From the NCBI GenBank assembly GCA_934645275.1, contig CAKUDW010000005.1, forward strand, positions 1 through 27,540: a DNA stretch of 27,540 nucleotides, written 5' to 3'. The position numbers and the translations under genes are program-made. How positions within the stretch are numbered: position 1 is the first letter of the stretch; each line of letters begins with the position of its first letter. This stretch comes from an uncultured Clostridia bacterium. GTDB taxonomy: Bacteria; Bacillota_A; Clostridia; Christensenellales; Aristaeellaceae. Below the pieces are notes generated by a model. The model worked only from the letters and a program-made list of their open reading frames with translations. It was not told the origin of the DNA and did no database searches. Positions 7,859 through 15,397 of this stretch are shown piece after piece.

Positions 7859-9304
7859 ATGAATCGCAAAATGGTATTTAACACGCTTGGGCTGATGCTC
7901 AAGTTTGAGGCGGCCATGTTGGCGCTGCCCGCGATTGTAGCCGTGATTTACGGCGAAAGCTGCGTGGGCGCGATATTGATTTCTGCGGCCATTTCGCTGG
8001 CTCTAGGGCTGGTGCTGCGTGTGCTGAACCGACCTGAGAGCAACGTGATCTACGCGCGTGAAGGCTTTGTGACCGTGGCCATGGCGTGGCTGGCGGTTTC
8101 TGCCGTGGGCGCGTTGCCATTCGTGCTCAGCGGCGAAATTCCAAATTACATAGACGCTTTTTTTGAAACGGTCAGCGGCTTCACGACCACCGGCGCGTCG
8201 ATACTGACCGACGTGGAGGCCATGAGCCACGGCCTGCTCTTCTGGCGCAGCTTTACCCACTGGGTGGGCGGCATGGGCGTACTGGTGTTTATCATGGCGC
8301 TGGTGCCGAGCATGTCTGATCGTTCGATCCACATTATGCGCGCGGAAATGCCCGGCCCCGTAGTAGGCAAGCTGTTGCCGCGTGCGCGCGATACCGCCAG
8401 CATCCTCTATAAAATATATGTGGTGATGACGCTGGTGCAGATCGTGCTGCTGGTTCTGGGCGGCATGCCGCTGTTCGACAGTGTGCTGCATGCCTTTGGC
8501 ACGGCCGGTACCGGCGGCTTCGGCATCAAGCGCGACAGTTTCGCGGGTTACAGTCCGTACCTTCAGTGGGTCACCACGGTATTCATGTTCTTATTTGGCG
8601 TGAATTTCAATCTGTACTACCTGATGCTGGCGCGCAAATTCCGCGCGGCAGCGCAGTGCTCCGAATGTTGGTATTACGGCGCGATCGCGCTGGCGAGCAC
8701 GGCGATGATCGCTGCGAACATTTTTCCGATTTACGGCAATGTCGCCGATGCGGTGCGGCATTCCGCATTTCAGGTATCCTCCATCATGACGACCACCGGC
8801 TATGCCACCGCTGATTTCAATCTGTGGCCTCAGTTTTCAAAGGGATTGCTGCTGCTGTTGATGCTGGTGGGCGCGTGCGCCGGTTCCACAGGCGGCGGTC
8901 TGAAGGTGAGCCGAGCGGTGATGCTGTTTAAGATGATCGGCGGCGAGATTCGCAAATTGCTGCACCCGCGTTCCGTCAGCTCCGTGCGCTTCGAAGGCAA
9001 GACGGTGGACGTGGCCACGCAGAAGTCGGTCGGCAACTATTTTGCCATCTATGTCATCTGCATGGCGGCAGTCTGGCTGCTGCTCTCACTGGACGCCTTC
9101 GACACGGAAACGAATTTGGCTGCTACGATTTCCTGCTTCAATAATATTGGCCCTGCGTTGGGCGCGGCGGGTCCCGCCGGGAGCTATGCGGGCTATTCGC
9201 AGCTGTCCAAGGTGGTACTTTCGCTGGCTATGCTGCTGGGCAGGCTGGAAATCTTCCCGCTGCTGCTCACGCTCTGGCCATCCACCTGGACGTCAAGGCA
9301 TTGA
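7859..9304 (+). CDS. trkH: Trk potassium channel/transporter subunit TrkH
   Basis: This 481-residue membrane protein forms the potassium pathway. Four pore-loop repeats, each with a filter-like segment, are visible in order: SGFTTTGAS, GTAGTGGFG, SSIMTTTGYATAD and NNIGPALGAAGP. The carboxyl end, LGRLEIFPLLLTLWPSTW, is the conserved terminus of the family, so the gene is complete. The purine-rich AAGGGGCGG (7837-7845) is 13 bases from the ATG, a rather long spacing, but no better in-frame start exists. It works with TrkA encoded immediately upstream. The short distance and lack of a promoter between them support a trkAH operon. Confidence 0.95.
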   Translation: MNRKMVFNTLGLMLKFEAAMLALPAIVAVIYGESCVGAILISAAISLALGLVLRVLNRPESNVIYAREGFVTVAMAWLAVSAVGALPFVLSGEIPNYIDAFFETVSGFTTTGASILTDVEAMSHGLLFWRSFTHWVGGMGVLVFIMALVPSMSDRSIHIMRAEMPGPVVGKLLPRARDTASILYKIYVVMTLVQIVLLVLGGMPLFDSVLHAFGTAGTGGFGIKRDSFAGYSPYLQWVTTVFMFLFGVNFNLYYLMLARKFRAAAQCSECWYYGAIALASTAMIAANIFPIYGNVADAVRHSAFQVSSIMTTTGYATADFNLWPQFSKGLLLLLMLVGACAGSTGGGLKVSRAVMLFKMIGGEIRKLLHPRSVSSVRFEGKTVDVATQKSVGNYFAIYVICMAAVWLLLSLDAFDTETNLAATISCFNNIGPALGAAGPAGSYAGYSQLSKVVLSLAMLLGRLEIFPLLLTLWPSTWTSRH

Positions 9305-9312
9305 TAAAATCT

Positions 9313-9348
9313 GCGGCAGGCTGTTTCAAACCGGTCTGCCGCGTTTAT
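9313..9348 (+). terminator. Possible weak terminator after trkH
   Basis: GCGGCAG (9313-9319) pairs with CTGCCGC (9336-9342) around a 16-base loop and is followed by GTTTATAT. The stem is short and the T-tract interrupted. The rest of 9349-9406 shows no convincing promoter for the next gene. Confidence 0.45.
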
Positions 9349-9406
9349 ATATAACACAGTTCCCGATACATTCAACAATTTCAACGCAGGAAATGAGGGT
9401 GAATAC

Positions 9407-11251
9407 ATGTATTGCATCAAGAAAGTCACGGACGGTATCAGCTGGATCGGCGGCGAGGACAGGCGGCTCGCGCTGTTTGAGAGCGTGTATCCTATTCCCA
9501 GGGGCGTTTCCTACAACAGCTACTTTATTGACGACGAGGAGACGCTGGTGATGGATACGGTGGATCAGTCCGTCGCGGCGCAGTATTTTGAAAATCTGGA
9601 GCACGTGCTGGCAGGTCGGAAGCTTGACTATCTGGTCGTAAATCACATGGAACCCGATCATGCCGCTACTGTGGGCGAGGTCGCGCGCCGCTATCCGGAA
9701 TGCCGAATCGTGTGCAATGCCAAAATCGAGGCCATGCTGAAGAACTATTTCGGGCTGGACACTGCCGCGCGCTGCCAGATCGTGAAGGAGGGCGACGTGC
9801 TCTCCACCGGCAAAATGCAGTTTACCTTTGTGATGGCGCCGATGGTACACTGGCCCGAAGTGATGATGAGCTACGAAATTACCCATAAAATCCTGTTCTC
9901 GGCCGATGCGTTCGGTACATTCGGTGCAATGGACGGCTACACCTTCGCCGATGAAGTGAATTTTGAGCGCGATTATATGGACGAGGCGCGCCGCTACTAT
10001 ACCAATATCGTGGGCAAGTATGGCACGCAGGTGAAGGCTGTGCTGAAGAAGGCTTCGACCATTGAGATCGACATGATCTGTCCGCTCCATGGCTTCGTGT
10101 GGCGCAGCAACATTGGCGATTTTATCGATAAATATCTGCATTGGGCGAGCTATCAGCCTGAGGAAAACGGCGTGCTGCTGGGCTATGCTTCCGTGTATGG
10201 GCACACTGAAAACGCCGTGAACATTCTGGCGGGCAAGCTGGTTGAGCGCGGCGTGAAGGTGAAGGTGTACGACGTGTCGCACACGCATCCATCCTATGTC
10301 CTTGCCGACGCTTTCCGCTTCAGCCATCTCGTGCTGGCCGCGCCCACCTACAACGCGGGCATCTTTATCAGCATGGAGAATCTGGTGAACGATCTGGTGA
10401 ACCACAACCTGCAGAACCGCCGCGTGGCGCTGATTGAGAACGGCTCCTGGGCGCCCACCAGCGCCGGGTTGATGAAGAACGCGCTGGCGAAGCTGAAGGG
10501 CACGGAGTTCATCGGCGAGCATTTGAGCATCCGCAGCTCGCTGAAGGAAAGCCAGCTCGAGCAGCTCGACCAGTTGGCCGACGCGATCGCCCCGTCCATG
10601 CCGCAGGCAGCGCAGAGCGATGCGGAGCCTGAAACCGTGGATCCGAACGCGCTGTTCAAACTGAGCTATGGCTTATTCCTGCTCACTGCCGAGGATGGCG
10701 GACGGCATAACGGCTGCATCATCAATACTGCGCAGCAGCTCACCGACACGCCCCGGCGCATTTCCATTGCCGTGAATAAAGCCAACTACACCCACGATAT
10801 GATTGCTAAGACCGGTGTATTTAATCTGTCCGTGCTCTCCACAGACGCGCCGTTCGCGATTTTTGAGCAGTTTGGCTTCCATTCCGGCCGCGATACGGAC
10901 AAGTTCGATGGCAATCGTTTCGAGATTCGCACCGGCGAAAACGGGTTGGTGTACCTGAATGAACATGCAAATGCATTCATCTCCGCGCGGGTGATCGAGG
11001 CGCGCGATTGCGGCACGCACACGCTCTTCATTGCGGATGTGACTGAGGCGCAGGTGCTCTCCGGCGCACCCAGCCTCACTTACGCCTACTACTTCGAACA
11101 CATCAAGCCCAAGCCGCAGCCCCGTGAAACGGAAAAGCCCGGCTGGGTGTGCAAGATTTGCGGCTATGTGTACGAGGGCGAGGAACTGCCCGCGGACTTC
11201 ATTTGCCCGCTGTGCAAGCATGGCGTGGATGATTTTGAAAAGCTGAAATAG
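9407..11251 (+). CDS. Flavodiiron protein fused to flavin reductase and rubredoxin
   Basis: Flavodiiron proteins reduce O2 to water and/or NO to N2O in the cytoplasm of anaerobes. This 614-residue protein has four parts. Residues 1-250 form a metallo-beta-lactamase-like diiron domain with ligands His80, Glu82, Asp84, His85 (HMEPDH), His148, Asp167 and His228. About 255-395 is an FMN-binding flavodoxin domain (LLGYASVYGHTEN). About 412-565 is a flavin-reductase-like domain. Residues 579-614 are a short rubredoxin with Cys582, 585, 600 and 603. The 14-residue gap between the cysteine pairs is much shorter than in classical rubredoxin and recalls rubrerythrin-type or Hrb modules. All seven diiron positions are present, so activity is expected. 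The electron path would run from NAD(P)H or a reductase through the appended domains to FMN and the diiron site. GAGGG (9395-9399) lies seven bases upstream of the ATG. Confidence 0.93.
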   Translation: MYCIKKVTDGISWIGGEDRRLALFESVYPIPRGVSYNSYFIDDEETLVMDTVDQSVAAQYFENLEHVLAGRKLDYLVVNHMEPDHAATVGEVARRYPECRIVCNAKIEAMLKNYFGLDTAARCQIVKEGDVLSTGKMQFTFVMAPMVHWPEVMMSYEITHKILFSADAFGTFGAMDGYTFADEVNFERDYMDEARRYYTNIVGKYGTQVKAVLKKASTIEIDMICPLHGFVWRSNIGDFIDKYLHWASYQPEENGVLLGYASVYGHTENAVNILAGKLVERGVKVKVYDVSHTHPSYVLADAFRFSHLVLAAPTYNAGIFISMENLVNDLVNHNLQNRRVALIENGSWAPTSAGLMKNALAKLKGTEFIGEHLSIRSSLKESQLEQLDQLADAIAPSMPQAAQSDAEPETVDPNALFKLSYGLFLLTAEDGGRHNGCIINTAQQLTDTPRRISIAVNKANYTHDMIAKTGVFNLSVLSTDAPFAIFEQFGFHSGRDTDKFDGNRFEIRTGENGLVYLNEHANAFISARVIEARDCGTHTLFIADVTEAQVLSGAPSLTYAYYFEHIKPKPQPRETEKPGWVCKICGYVYEGEELPADFICPLCKHGVDDFEKLK

Positions 11252-11268
11252 GAACAGAGCTAAAATGA

Positions 11269-11297
11269 GGGCGGCTGGCGCATTGCGCCGGCCGCCC
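11269..11297. terminator. Convergent GC-rich terminator hairpin
   Basis: GGGCGGCTGGCGC pairs with GCGCCGGCCGCCC (13 bp, one G-U) around ATT, between the plus-strand flavodiiron gene and the minus-strand DUF4352-like gene. On the minus strand it is followed by TCATTTTAG, so it looks better as the terminator of the leftward unit, though it may serve both. Confidence 0.7.
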
Positions 11298-11320
11298 GCA
11301 ATGTATGTATCGTTTTCGTA

Positions 11321-11842
11321 CTAACGGGATACGCCAAAATTCATTGCGTTTCCGCCCCATGCTTCAGGGGTAAAACGAATTTTCAATTCCTGCCAGTCCT
11401 GAGGAACCTCGTAGGCTACCACGCCGCTCTGTTTCTTTCCGGGCTCGATCACGGTATCCAGCTGAACTTTGCCGGACAGCATCGCGACGCTCAAGCCATC
11501 AAGGCTGATGGTGCAGGATTTTCCGTCGCATTCCGTGCTGAAACACAGTACGGAACTGATTACCAATTCCTCCTCGGAATTGTTTTCGATTGTGAATTCG
11601 CACACGAGAAATACGTTACCATCTTCGGGCGTGGTACCGCTGCCACCGTTGCTCTCCATGACCTTTGTCAGAGTTGCGGAAATGCCATCCGCGCTTGCCG
11701 TTTCGCCCACACTGTAAGTTTTCCCATCGTCTGCGCTGAAGATTGAAGTCAATCCGCCCCACAGGTCACCCATGTCCAGGGCATAAGCTGTGTTGCTCAG
11801 GAGCAGAGCAATCAGGATAAGCCAAACAAATCTGCGTTTCAT
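11321..11842 (-). CDS. Secreted DUF4352/telokin-like beta-sandwich protein
   Basis: A 173-residue protein with a clear signal peptide: MKRRF, a hydrophobic stretch WLILIALLL, then NTAYA before LDMGD, compatible with signal peptidase I. The mature part begins with a short acidic segment and then a domain of beta-strand character. It includes GKTYSVGETASADGISATL, VFLVCEFTIENNSEEEL and VVAYEVPQDWQELKIRF, the usual pattern of DUF4352-type immunoglobulin-like domains. Function is unknown; such domains are found in Firmicutes exported proteins. The start at 11842 is chosen because GGAGAG lies seven bases upstream; an ATG at 11869 would put that site inside the gene. It lies 54 bp downstream of the TM2 gene and is probably co-transcribed with it. 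Confidence 0.75.
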   Translation of the reverse strand: MKRRFVWLILIALLLSNTAYALDMGDLWGGLTSIFSADDGKTYSVGETASADGISATLTKVMESNGGSGTTPEDGNVFLVCEFTIENNSEEELVISSVLCFSTECDGKSCTISLDGLSVAMLSGKVQLDTVIEPGKKQSGVVAYEVPQDWQELKIRFTPEAWGGNAMNFGVSR

Positions 11843-11896
11843 ATTCAATCTCTCCATCTGTTTGTTCATGTCACTTACATGTAAATGAAATTGATC

Positions 11897-12265
11897 CTAT
11901 TTCAGAGGATAGCCTGCCTTATCACGGAAGCCACCGCAGAGAATTACGATCCAGTCCACGAGCCAGCCCACGCCAAATACGCCGGCTGTGAGCAGCCAGA
12001 GAATGCCCGTGCCGGTTTTGCCGACGTAGAAACGATGTACGCCGATACCACCCAGAAAAAAGCAAAGCAGAAAGGCGGTCCACTTGCTCTTGTAAGGATA
12101 GTTTGCATCTATGCCGCCAACATTTGCGTTGTTGTTTTCATTGTGTACGTTTACAATGATTGGCTGGGGCGTTGCAGGCGTCCCTGATTCTTGCTGCTTT
12201 GCACCACATTTAGGACAAAAGAGCGTATCATCCAGAATTTCATTGCCACAGGCTCGACAGTACAT
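11897..12265 (-). CDS. Zinc-ribbon TM2-domain membrane protein
   Basis: This 122-residue protein starts with a zinc ribbon, Cys3, Cys6, Cys17 and Cys20 (YCRACG and FCPKCG). A low-complexity linker rich in Asn and Pro follows, then a TM2 domain from about residue 58: two membrane helices with the conserved GGIGVHRFYVGK turn and a late DWIVILCGG segment. The TM2 family is widespread and its molecular role is unknown. A GAGGGGGAG site lies seven bases upstream of the ATG, and a near-consensus promoter drives it. It heads a small leftward unit with the secreted DUF4352-like protein and is divergent from an XRE regulator. Base composition of this block appears lower in GC than its neighbours. Confidence 0.88.
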   Translation of the reverse strand: MYCRACGNEILDDTLFCPKCGAKQQESGTPATPQPIIVNVHNENNNANVGGIDANYPYKSKWTAFLLCFFLGGIGVHRFYVGKTGTGILWLLTAGVFGVGWLVDWIVILCGGFRDKAGYPLK

Positions 12266-12305
12266 ATAAAATCTCCCCCTCGTTCAAGAGTATCTCTTTA
12301 TCGTC

Positions 12306-12334
12306 ATTATATAACAACCAGAAGTTATAGTCAA
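12306..12334 (-). promoter_or_regulatory. Near-consensus promoter of the TM2-DUF4352 unit
   Basis: On the minus strand TTGACT (12334-12329) and TATAAT (12311-12306) are exactly 17 bases apart. Within the spacer lies the dyad ATAAC, eight bases, GTTAT (12311-12328 on the plus strand). The element GTTGTTA (12318-12312) touches the -10. Confidence 0.8.
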
Positions 12335-12351
12335 TAATTCTTTTTGGGATT

Positions 12352-12380
12352 TTCACATAATTCCCTGCAGTTGTTAAAAT
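12352..12380 (+). promoter_or_regulatory. Promoter of the XRE regulator
   Basis: TTCACA (12352-12357) and TAAAAT (12375-12380) are 17 bases apart. GTTGTTA (12370-12376) overlaps the start of the -10, as in the opposing promoter. Confidence 0.7.
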
Positions 12381-12403
12381 AATAGCAGCGGGAGGGAAAA
12401 GTG

Positions 12404-12733
12404 ATGCTGCGGAACTTAAAGGCACTGCGACAGGAATATGGGATCAGCCAGCAGCGGCTTGCCGACGCAATCAACGTCAGTCAACCGTCTATCAATAAAT
12501 ATGAAAACCACAATATTGAGCCGGAGATTGAAATTTTAGAGCGTATGGCAGATTATTTCAACACTTCAATTGATTATATTGTGGGGCATACCGATATTCG
12601 CAGGAAAATTGAGCATACGGAAGCGTATCATTTGAACCAGGCGGAAAAAGAAATGCTGACGTGTTTTCGCGCGTTGAACGACGATGAAAAGCGGTGCGTT
12701 AACGTAGTCATTAGAACACTTTTGAATAAATGA
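12404..12733 (+). CDS. XRE-family (Cro/CI-type) transcriptional regulator
   Basis: A 109-residue regulator with a complete helix-turn-helix of the phage-repressor type: LKALRQEYGISQQRLADAIN, VSQPSINKYENHNIEP and the IEILERMADYFNTSIDYIVG segment that normally follows. The C-terminal 40 residues are helical and charged and probably serve for dimerisation. GGGAGG (12390-12395) is eight bases from the ATG at 12404; a GTG at 12401 is also in frame. Divergence from the TM2-DUF4352 unit, with a shared motif at both promoters, suggests that it represses that unit and itself. This is inference. Confidence 0.88.
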   Translation: MLRNLKALRQEYGISQQRLADAINVSQPSINKYENHNIEPEIEILERMADYFNTSIDYIVGHTDIRRKIEHTEAYHLNQAEKEMLTCFRALNDDEKRCVNVVIRTLLNK

Positions 12734-12885
12734 TGAATGGGGACGGTCGGAAGTGTTTTTGTCCGCCCGGTCTACCGTACTGGTACTGATGAACCCTACA
12801 ATCGCAGAATTTTCTGAAAGGCATCTGAGAAAGCAGAGATTCCGGCTTGCATTACAACAGTCACCGTGGTCGAATTCATAGAATT

Positions 12886-12930
12886 GCAGTGGGCAGGCCG
12901 CCGCTCAAAGAGCGGCGGCCTGCCCACTGC
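12886..12930. terminator. Perfect 21-bp hairpin between convergent genes
   Basis: Positions 12886-12906 pair without a mismatch to 12910-12930 around loop AAA. It separates the XRE gene (plus) from the cysteine desulfurase (minus). It has no T-run on either side, so its action as a classic intrinsic terminator is uncertain. The remainder of 12734-13011 shows nothing I can call. Confidence 0.65.
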
Positions 12931-13011
12931 GTGCAACAAAGTTACCTGCGCCGCGGTTTATCAATATCCAGAATGAAGGCAGGCGTGCGAGCGCTGCTCT
13001 CATTTTTACGT

Positions 13012-14142
13012 TTAACGCGGCAAAAGCTGCCGATAACAGGCGTCGAACGCTGCCAAAAAGGCGTCGAGTTCCGCGTCGGTAGTCAGGTGACTCAAACTGA
13101 CGCGCCAGGAGGAGAGCGCGTTGCGACGATCGCCGCATAGGGCCAGCACGGCTTCGGACGGCGCGCCGTCTGTGGCACAGGCGGATTTTACCGATACGCA
13201 CACGCCCATTTCATCCAGTGCCTGTTGAAAGCGTACGCCGCGCACGCCCGCTACGCTCAGATTCAGTATATGTGGAACCGCCGCTTCAGGGCTGTTCAAC
13301 CGAACGCCGGGACGCGCCAGCAGCGCCGCGCGCAGCCGCCGATTTAGCGCCGCGACGGCTTCAAAGCGCGTCGCCCGGTGTTCCAGCGCCAGCCGGAGCG
13401 CCGTTTCACCCGCCGCGGCCAACGCCAGCGCAGGCGTGCCGCTGCGATGGGCTGAAGTGCCCGCGCCGCCGTGCAACAGCGGCACCATTTCGATGTTTCG
13501 GCGCTTGAGCAGTAGACCGCTGCCATTGAGACCGCCGAACTTGTGAAACGACAGGCTCATCGTGTCGATGCCGCCGAAGCTGATGGGAATGCGGCCGACG
13601 GCCTGCGTCGCATCCACGTGCAGGCGGCAGTTTGGGTAAGCCCTCAGCAGCGCCTGAATTTCGCTGAGCGGCTGGACCGCGCCGAGCTCGCTGTCTACCG
13701 CGCTTACGGCCAGCAACGCGGTATCTGGGGTTAACAGCTCCGCCAGGTGACGGAGATCAATCTGTCCGTCAGGTCGCAGGCGGAGCAAATCCACGCGCCA
13801 GCCATGTGTGCCCAGTTCATTCAGGCATGCGCGCACCGACGCGTGCTCCAGCGGCGTGGAAATGATGCGCCCGCCGCCGCGAATGCACGCGATGCCCTTG
13901 ACGGCGGTATTGTTCGCTTCCGTTGCGCCCGAGGTGAAAATCACCTCATCGGGCTGTGCGCCCAGCAGCGCGGCGATGGATTCCGCGATACGCGCCATTT
14001 CCGCGCGCGCCGCCCGCCCAGCTGCGTGCGCCGCATTTGGGTTGCCAAAGCGCAGGCGGTCGGGCGTACTGGTCATTTCGCAGAAGCGTGCCAGCGCTTC
14101 AGGCTCCACGGGTGCGTCCGCCGCATAATCCAGATAAATCAT
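13012..14142 (-). CDS. Cysteine desulfurase (NifS/IscS family)
   Basis: This PLP enzyme of 376 residues takes sulfur from L-cysteine as an enzyme-bound persulfide. The cofactor lysine is Lys201 in SLSFHKFGG, His100 lies in TPLEHAS, and the pocket aspartate is Asp177 in HVDATQAVG. The persulfide cysteine is Cys322 in KSACATDGAPSE. The gene begins with an ATG at 14142 that overlaps the TGA of mnmA (ATGA), which both fixes the start and implies translational coupling. A dedicated desulfurase next to MnmA is the arrangement of Bacillus YrvO-MnmA. The natural reading is that this enzyme supplies sulfur for tRNA 2-thiouridine, possibly without separate relay proteins. Confidence 0.92.
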   Translation of the reverse strand: MIYLDYAADAPVEPEALARFCEMTSTPDRLRFGNPNAAHAAGRAARAEMARIAESIAALLGAQPDEVIFTSGATEANNTAVKGIACIRGGGRIISTPLEHASVRACLNELGTHGWRVDLLRLRPDGQIDLRHLAELLTPDTALLAVSAVDSELGAVQPLSEIQALLRAYPNCRLHVDATQAVGRIPISFGGIDTMSLSFHKFGGLNGSGLLLKRRNIEMVPLLHGGAGTSAHRSGTPALALAAAGETALRLALEHRATRFEAVAALNRRLRAALLARPGVRLNSPEAAVPHILNLSVAGVRGVRFQQALDEMGVCVSVKSACATDGAPSEAVLALCGDRRNALSSWRVSLSHLTTDAELDAFLAAFDACYRQLLPR

Positions 14143-15230
14143 TTGATCGCCTCCCGTATGGTAGCGCCGCCGAGTACCAGATCGCCGTCGTAGAGCACCA
14201 CGGCCTGACCGGGCGTTATGGCGCGCTGAGGCGCATCGAAGTCCAGCCGCAGCAGGCCCTGATCGGTCATGTATGCCGTGGCGGGTTGGGGAGTCTGCCG
14301 GTAACGCGTACATGCCGTCACGCGCAGCGGTCCGGGCGGCGCATCGAAGGGAATCCAGTTCACTTCGTCCGCAAGCAGTGCACGGGCGTACAGCGCGCGC
14401 TCCGGGCCGACGACGACGGTGTTATCCGCCATGCGCCGCGCACACACGTATACCGGTTCGCCCAGTGCGAGTCCGAGCCCGCGGCGCTGGCCGACGGTGT
14501 AGCGTACCGCGCCGCGATGCCGTCCGACCACAGCGCCCGAGAGATCCAAAAAATCGCCCGGCGGATAGGCCAGGCCGCGACTGCGCTCCATGAAGGCGGC
14601 ATAGTCGCCGTCCGGCACGAAGCAGATATCCTGGCTGTCATGCTTGCGCGCGTTGCATAGCCCGGCCCCGGCTGCCATTTCGCGTGCCTCTGCCTTGGTG
14701 TAATCGCCCAGCGGCAGGCGCAGCCGTGCCAGCTGCGCCTGCGTTAGCATGTAGAGCACATAGCTCTGATCCTTGCCGGCATCCAGCGCTCGCAGCAGCA
14801 GGTAGCGGCCCGAGGCTGCGTCGCGCTGAATGCGCGCATAGTGGCCGGTCGCTGCGCAATCAAAGCCATGTTCGGCGGCATAGTCCAGCAGCATGCCGAA
14901 TTTCAGGCGGCGATTGCAATCGATGCAGGGGTTGGGCGTACCGCCAGCTTCGTAGGTTCGGATGAATTTTTCAATTACTTCGCGGCGGAATTGCGCCGTG
15001 TAATCCAGAACGTGAAAGGGCATGTCCAGCGTGAAGGCCACGTCGGCCGCATCGTCAATGTCCTTCTGGGTGCAGCAGCCGTGATATTCGCTCAGACCGA
15101 TATCTACGTTTCGATAGAGCCGCATCGTTGCGCCCTCGCAGGCGTAGCCCGCCGCGCGCATCAGCAGCGCACATACGGAACTGTCTACTCCGCCGCTCAT
15201 GGCAATCAGCGCGCGCCTGTCCTTTGCCAT
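14139..15230 (-). CDS. mnmA: tRNA-specific 2-thiouridylase MnmA
   Basis: MnmA adenylates U34 of Glu, Gln and Lys tRNAs and inserts sulfur to give 2-thiouridine. The 363-residue protein has the PP-loop SGGVDSS (12-18), the catalytic Cys102 in NPCIDCN and the persulfide-accepting Cys203 in HDSQDICFVPDG. GKDQSYVLY marks the tRNA-binding part, and a C-terminal beta-barrel contains YTVGQRRGLGL. All family landmarks are intact. It is followed with a four-base overlap by a cysteine desulfurase, its likely sulfur donor. A leader of about 170 bases precedes the gene and contains one copy of a dispersed repeat (15261-15295). A long inverted repeat overlaps its probable promoter. Confidence 0.96.
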   Translation of the reverse strand: MAKDRRALIAMSGGVDSSVCALLMRAAGYACEGATMRLYRNVDIGLSEYHGCCTQKDIDDAADVAFTLDMPFHVLDYTAQFRREVIEKFIRTYEAGGTPNPCIDCNRRLKFGMLLDYAAEHGFDCAATGHYARIQRDAASGRYLLLRALDAGKDQSYVLYMLTQAQLARLRLPLGDYTKAEAREMAAGAGLCNARKHDSQDICFVPDGDYAAFMERSRGLAYPPGDFLDLSGAVVGRHRGAVRYTVGQRRGLGLALGEPVYVCARRMADNTVVVGPERALYARALLADEVNWIPFDAPPGPLRVTACTRYRQTPQPATAYMTDQGLLRLDFDAPQRAITPGQAVVLYDGDLVLGGATIREAIK

Positions 15231-15260
15231 ATTGTTTCAGCCTCCGTTTTTTGTAAGTGG

Positions 15261-15295
15261 TGAGAATTGCAGAATCAGAGTTTCGCGGGCCGGCG
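15261..15295 (-). repeat. Copy A of a short dispersed intergenic repeat (mnmA leader)
   Basis: These 35 bases align with 20742-20777 in the same orientation: 29 of 36 aligned columns identical, six transitions and one indel. Both copies read TGAGAATT at one end and a CGGCG-type end at the other. This copy lies in the 5' leader of mnmA; the other lies after a tyrosine phosphatase gene. Confidence 0.5.
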
Positions 15296-15397
15296 ACCCT
15301 CGTGCTCCGGCGGCGCCGCCCATCATGGATGGACTGTCAATGCGCATGGGCGCAGCGCGCCGGCCACTGCGAGAGAAACGTTGATAAATTCCTCAAC

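Noticed and set aside
9344..9355. TATATATAAC as promoter of the flavodiiron gene
   Set aside because: No -35 sequence lies at a sensible distance. The AT-rich stretch may simply be the tail of the trkH terminator, so it was not listed as a promoter.
12847..13140. Plus-strand open frame spanning the 21-bp hairpin
   Set aside because: It runs through a perfect hairpin, overlaps the end of the desulfurase gene antisense and has no ribosome-binding site or recognisable domain.
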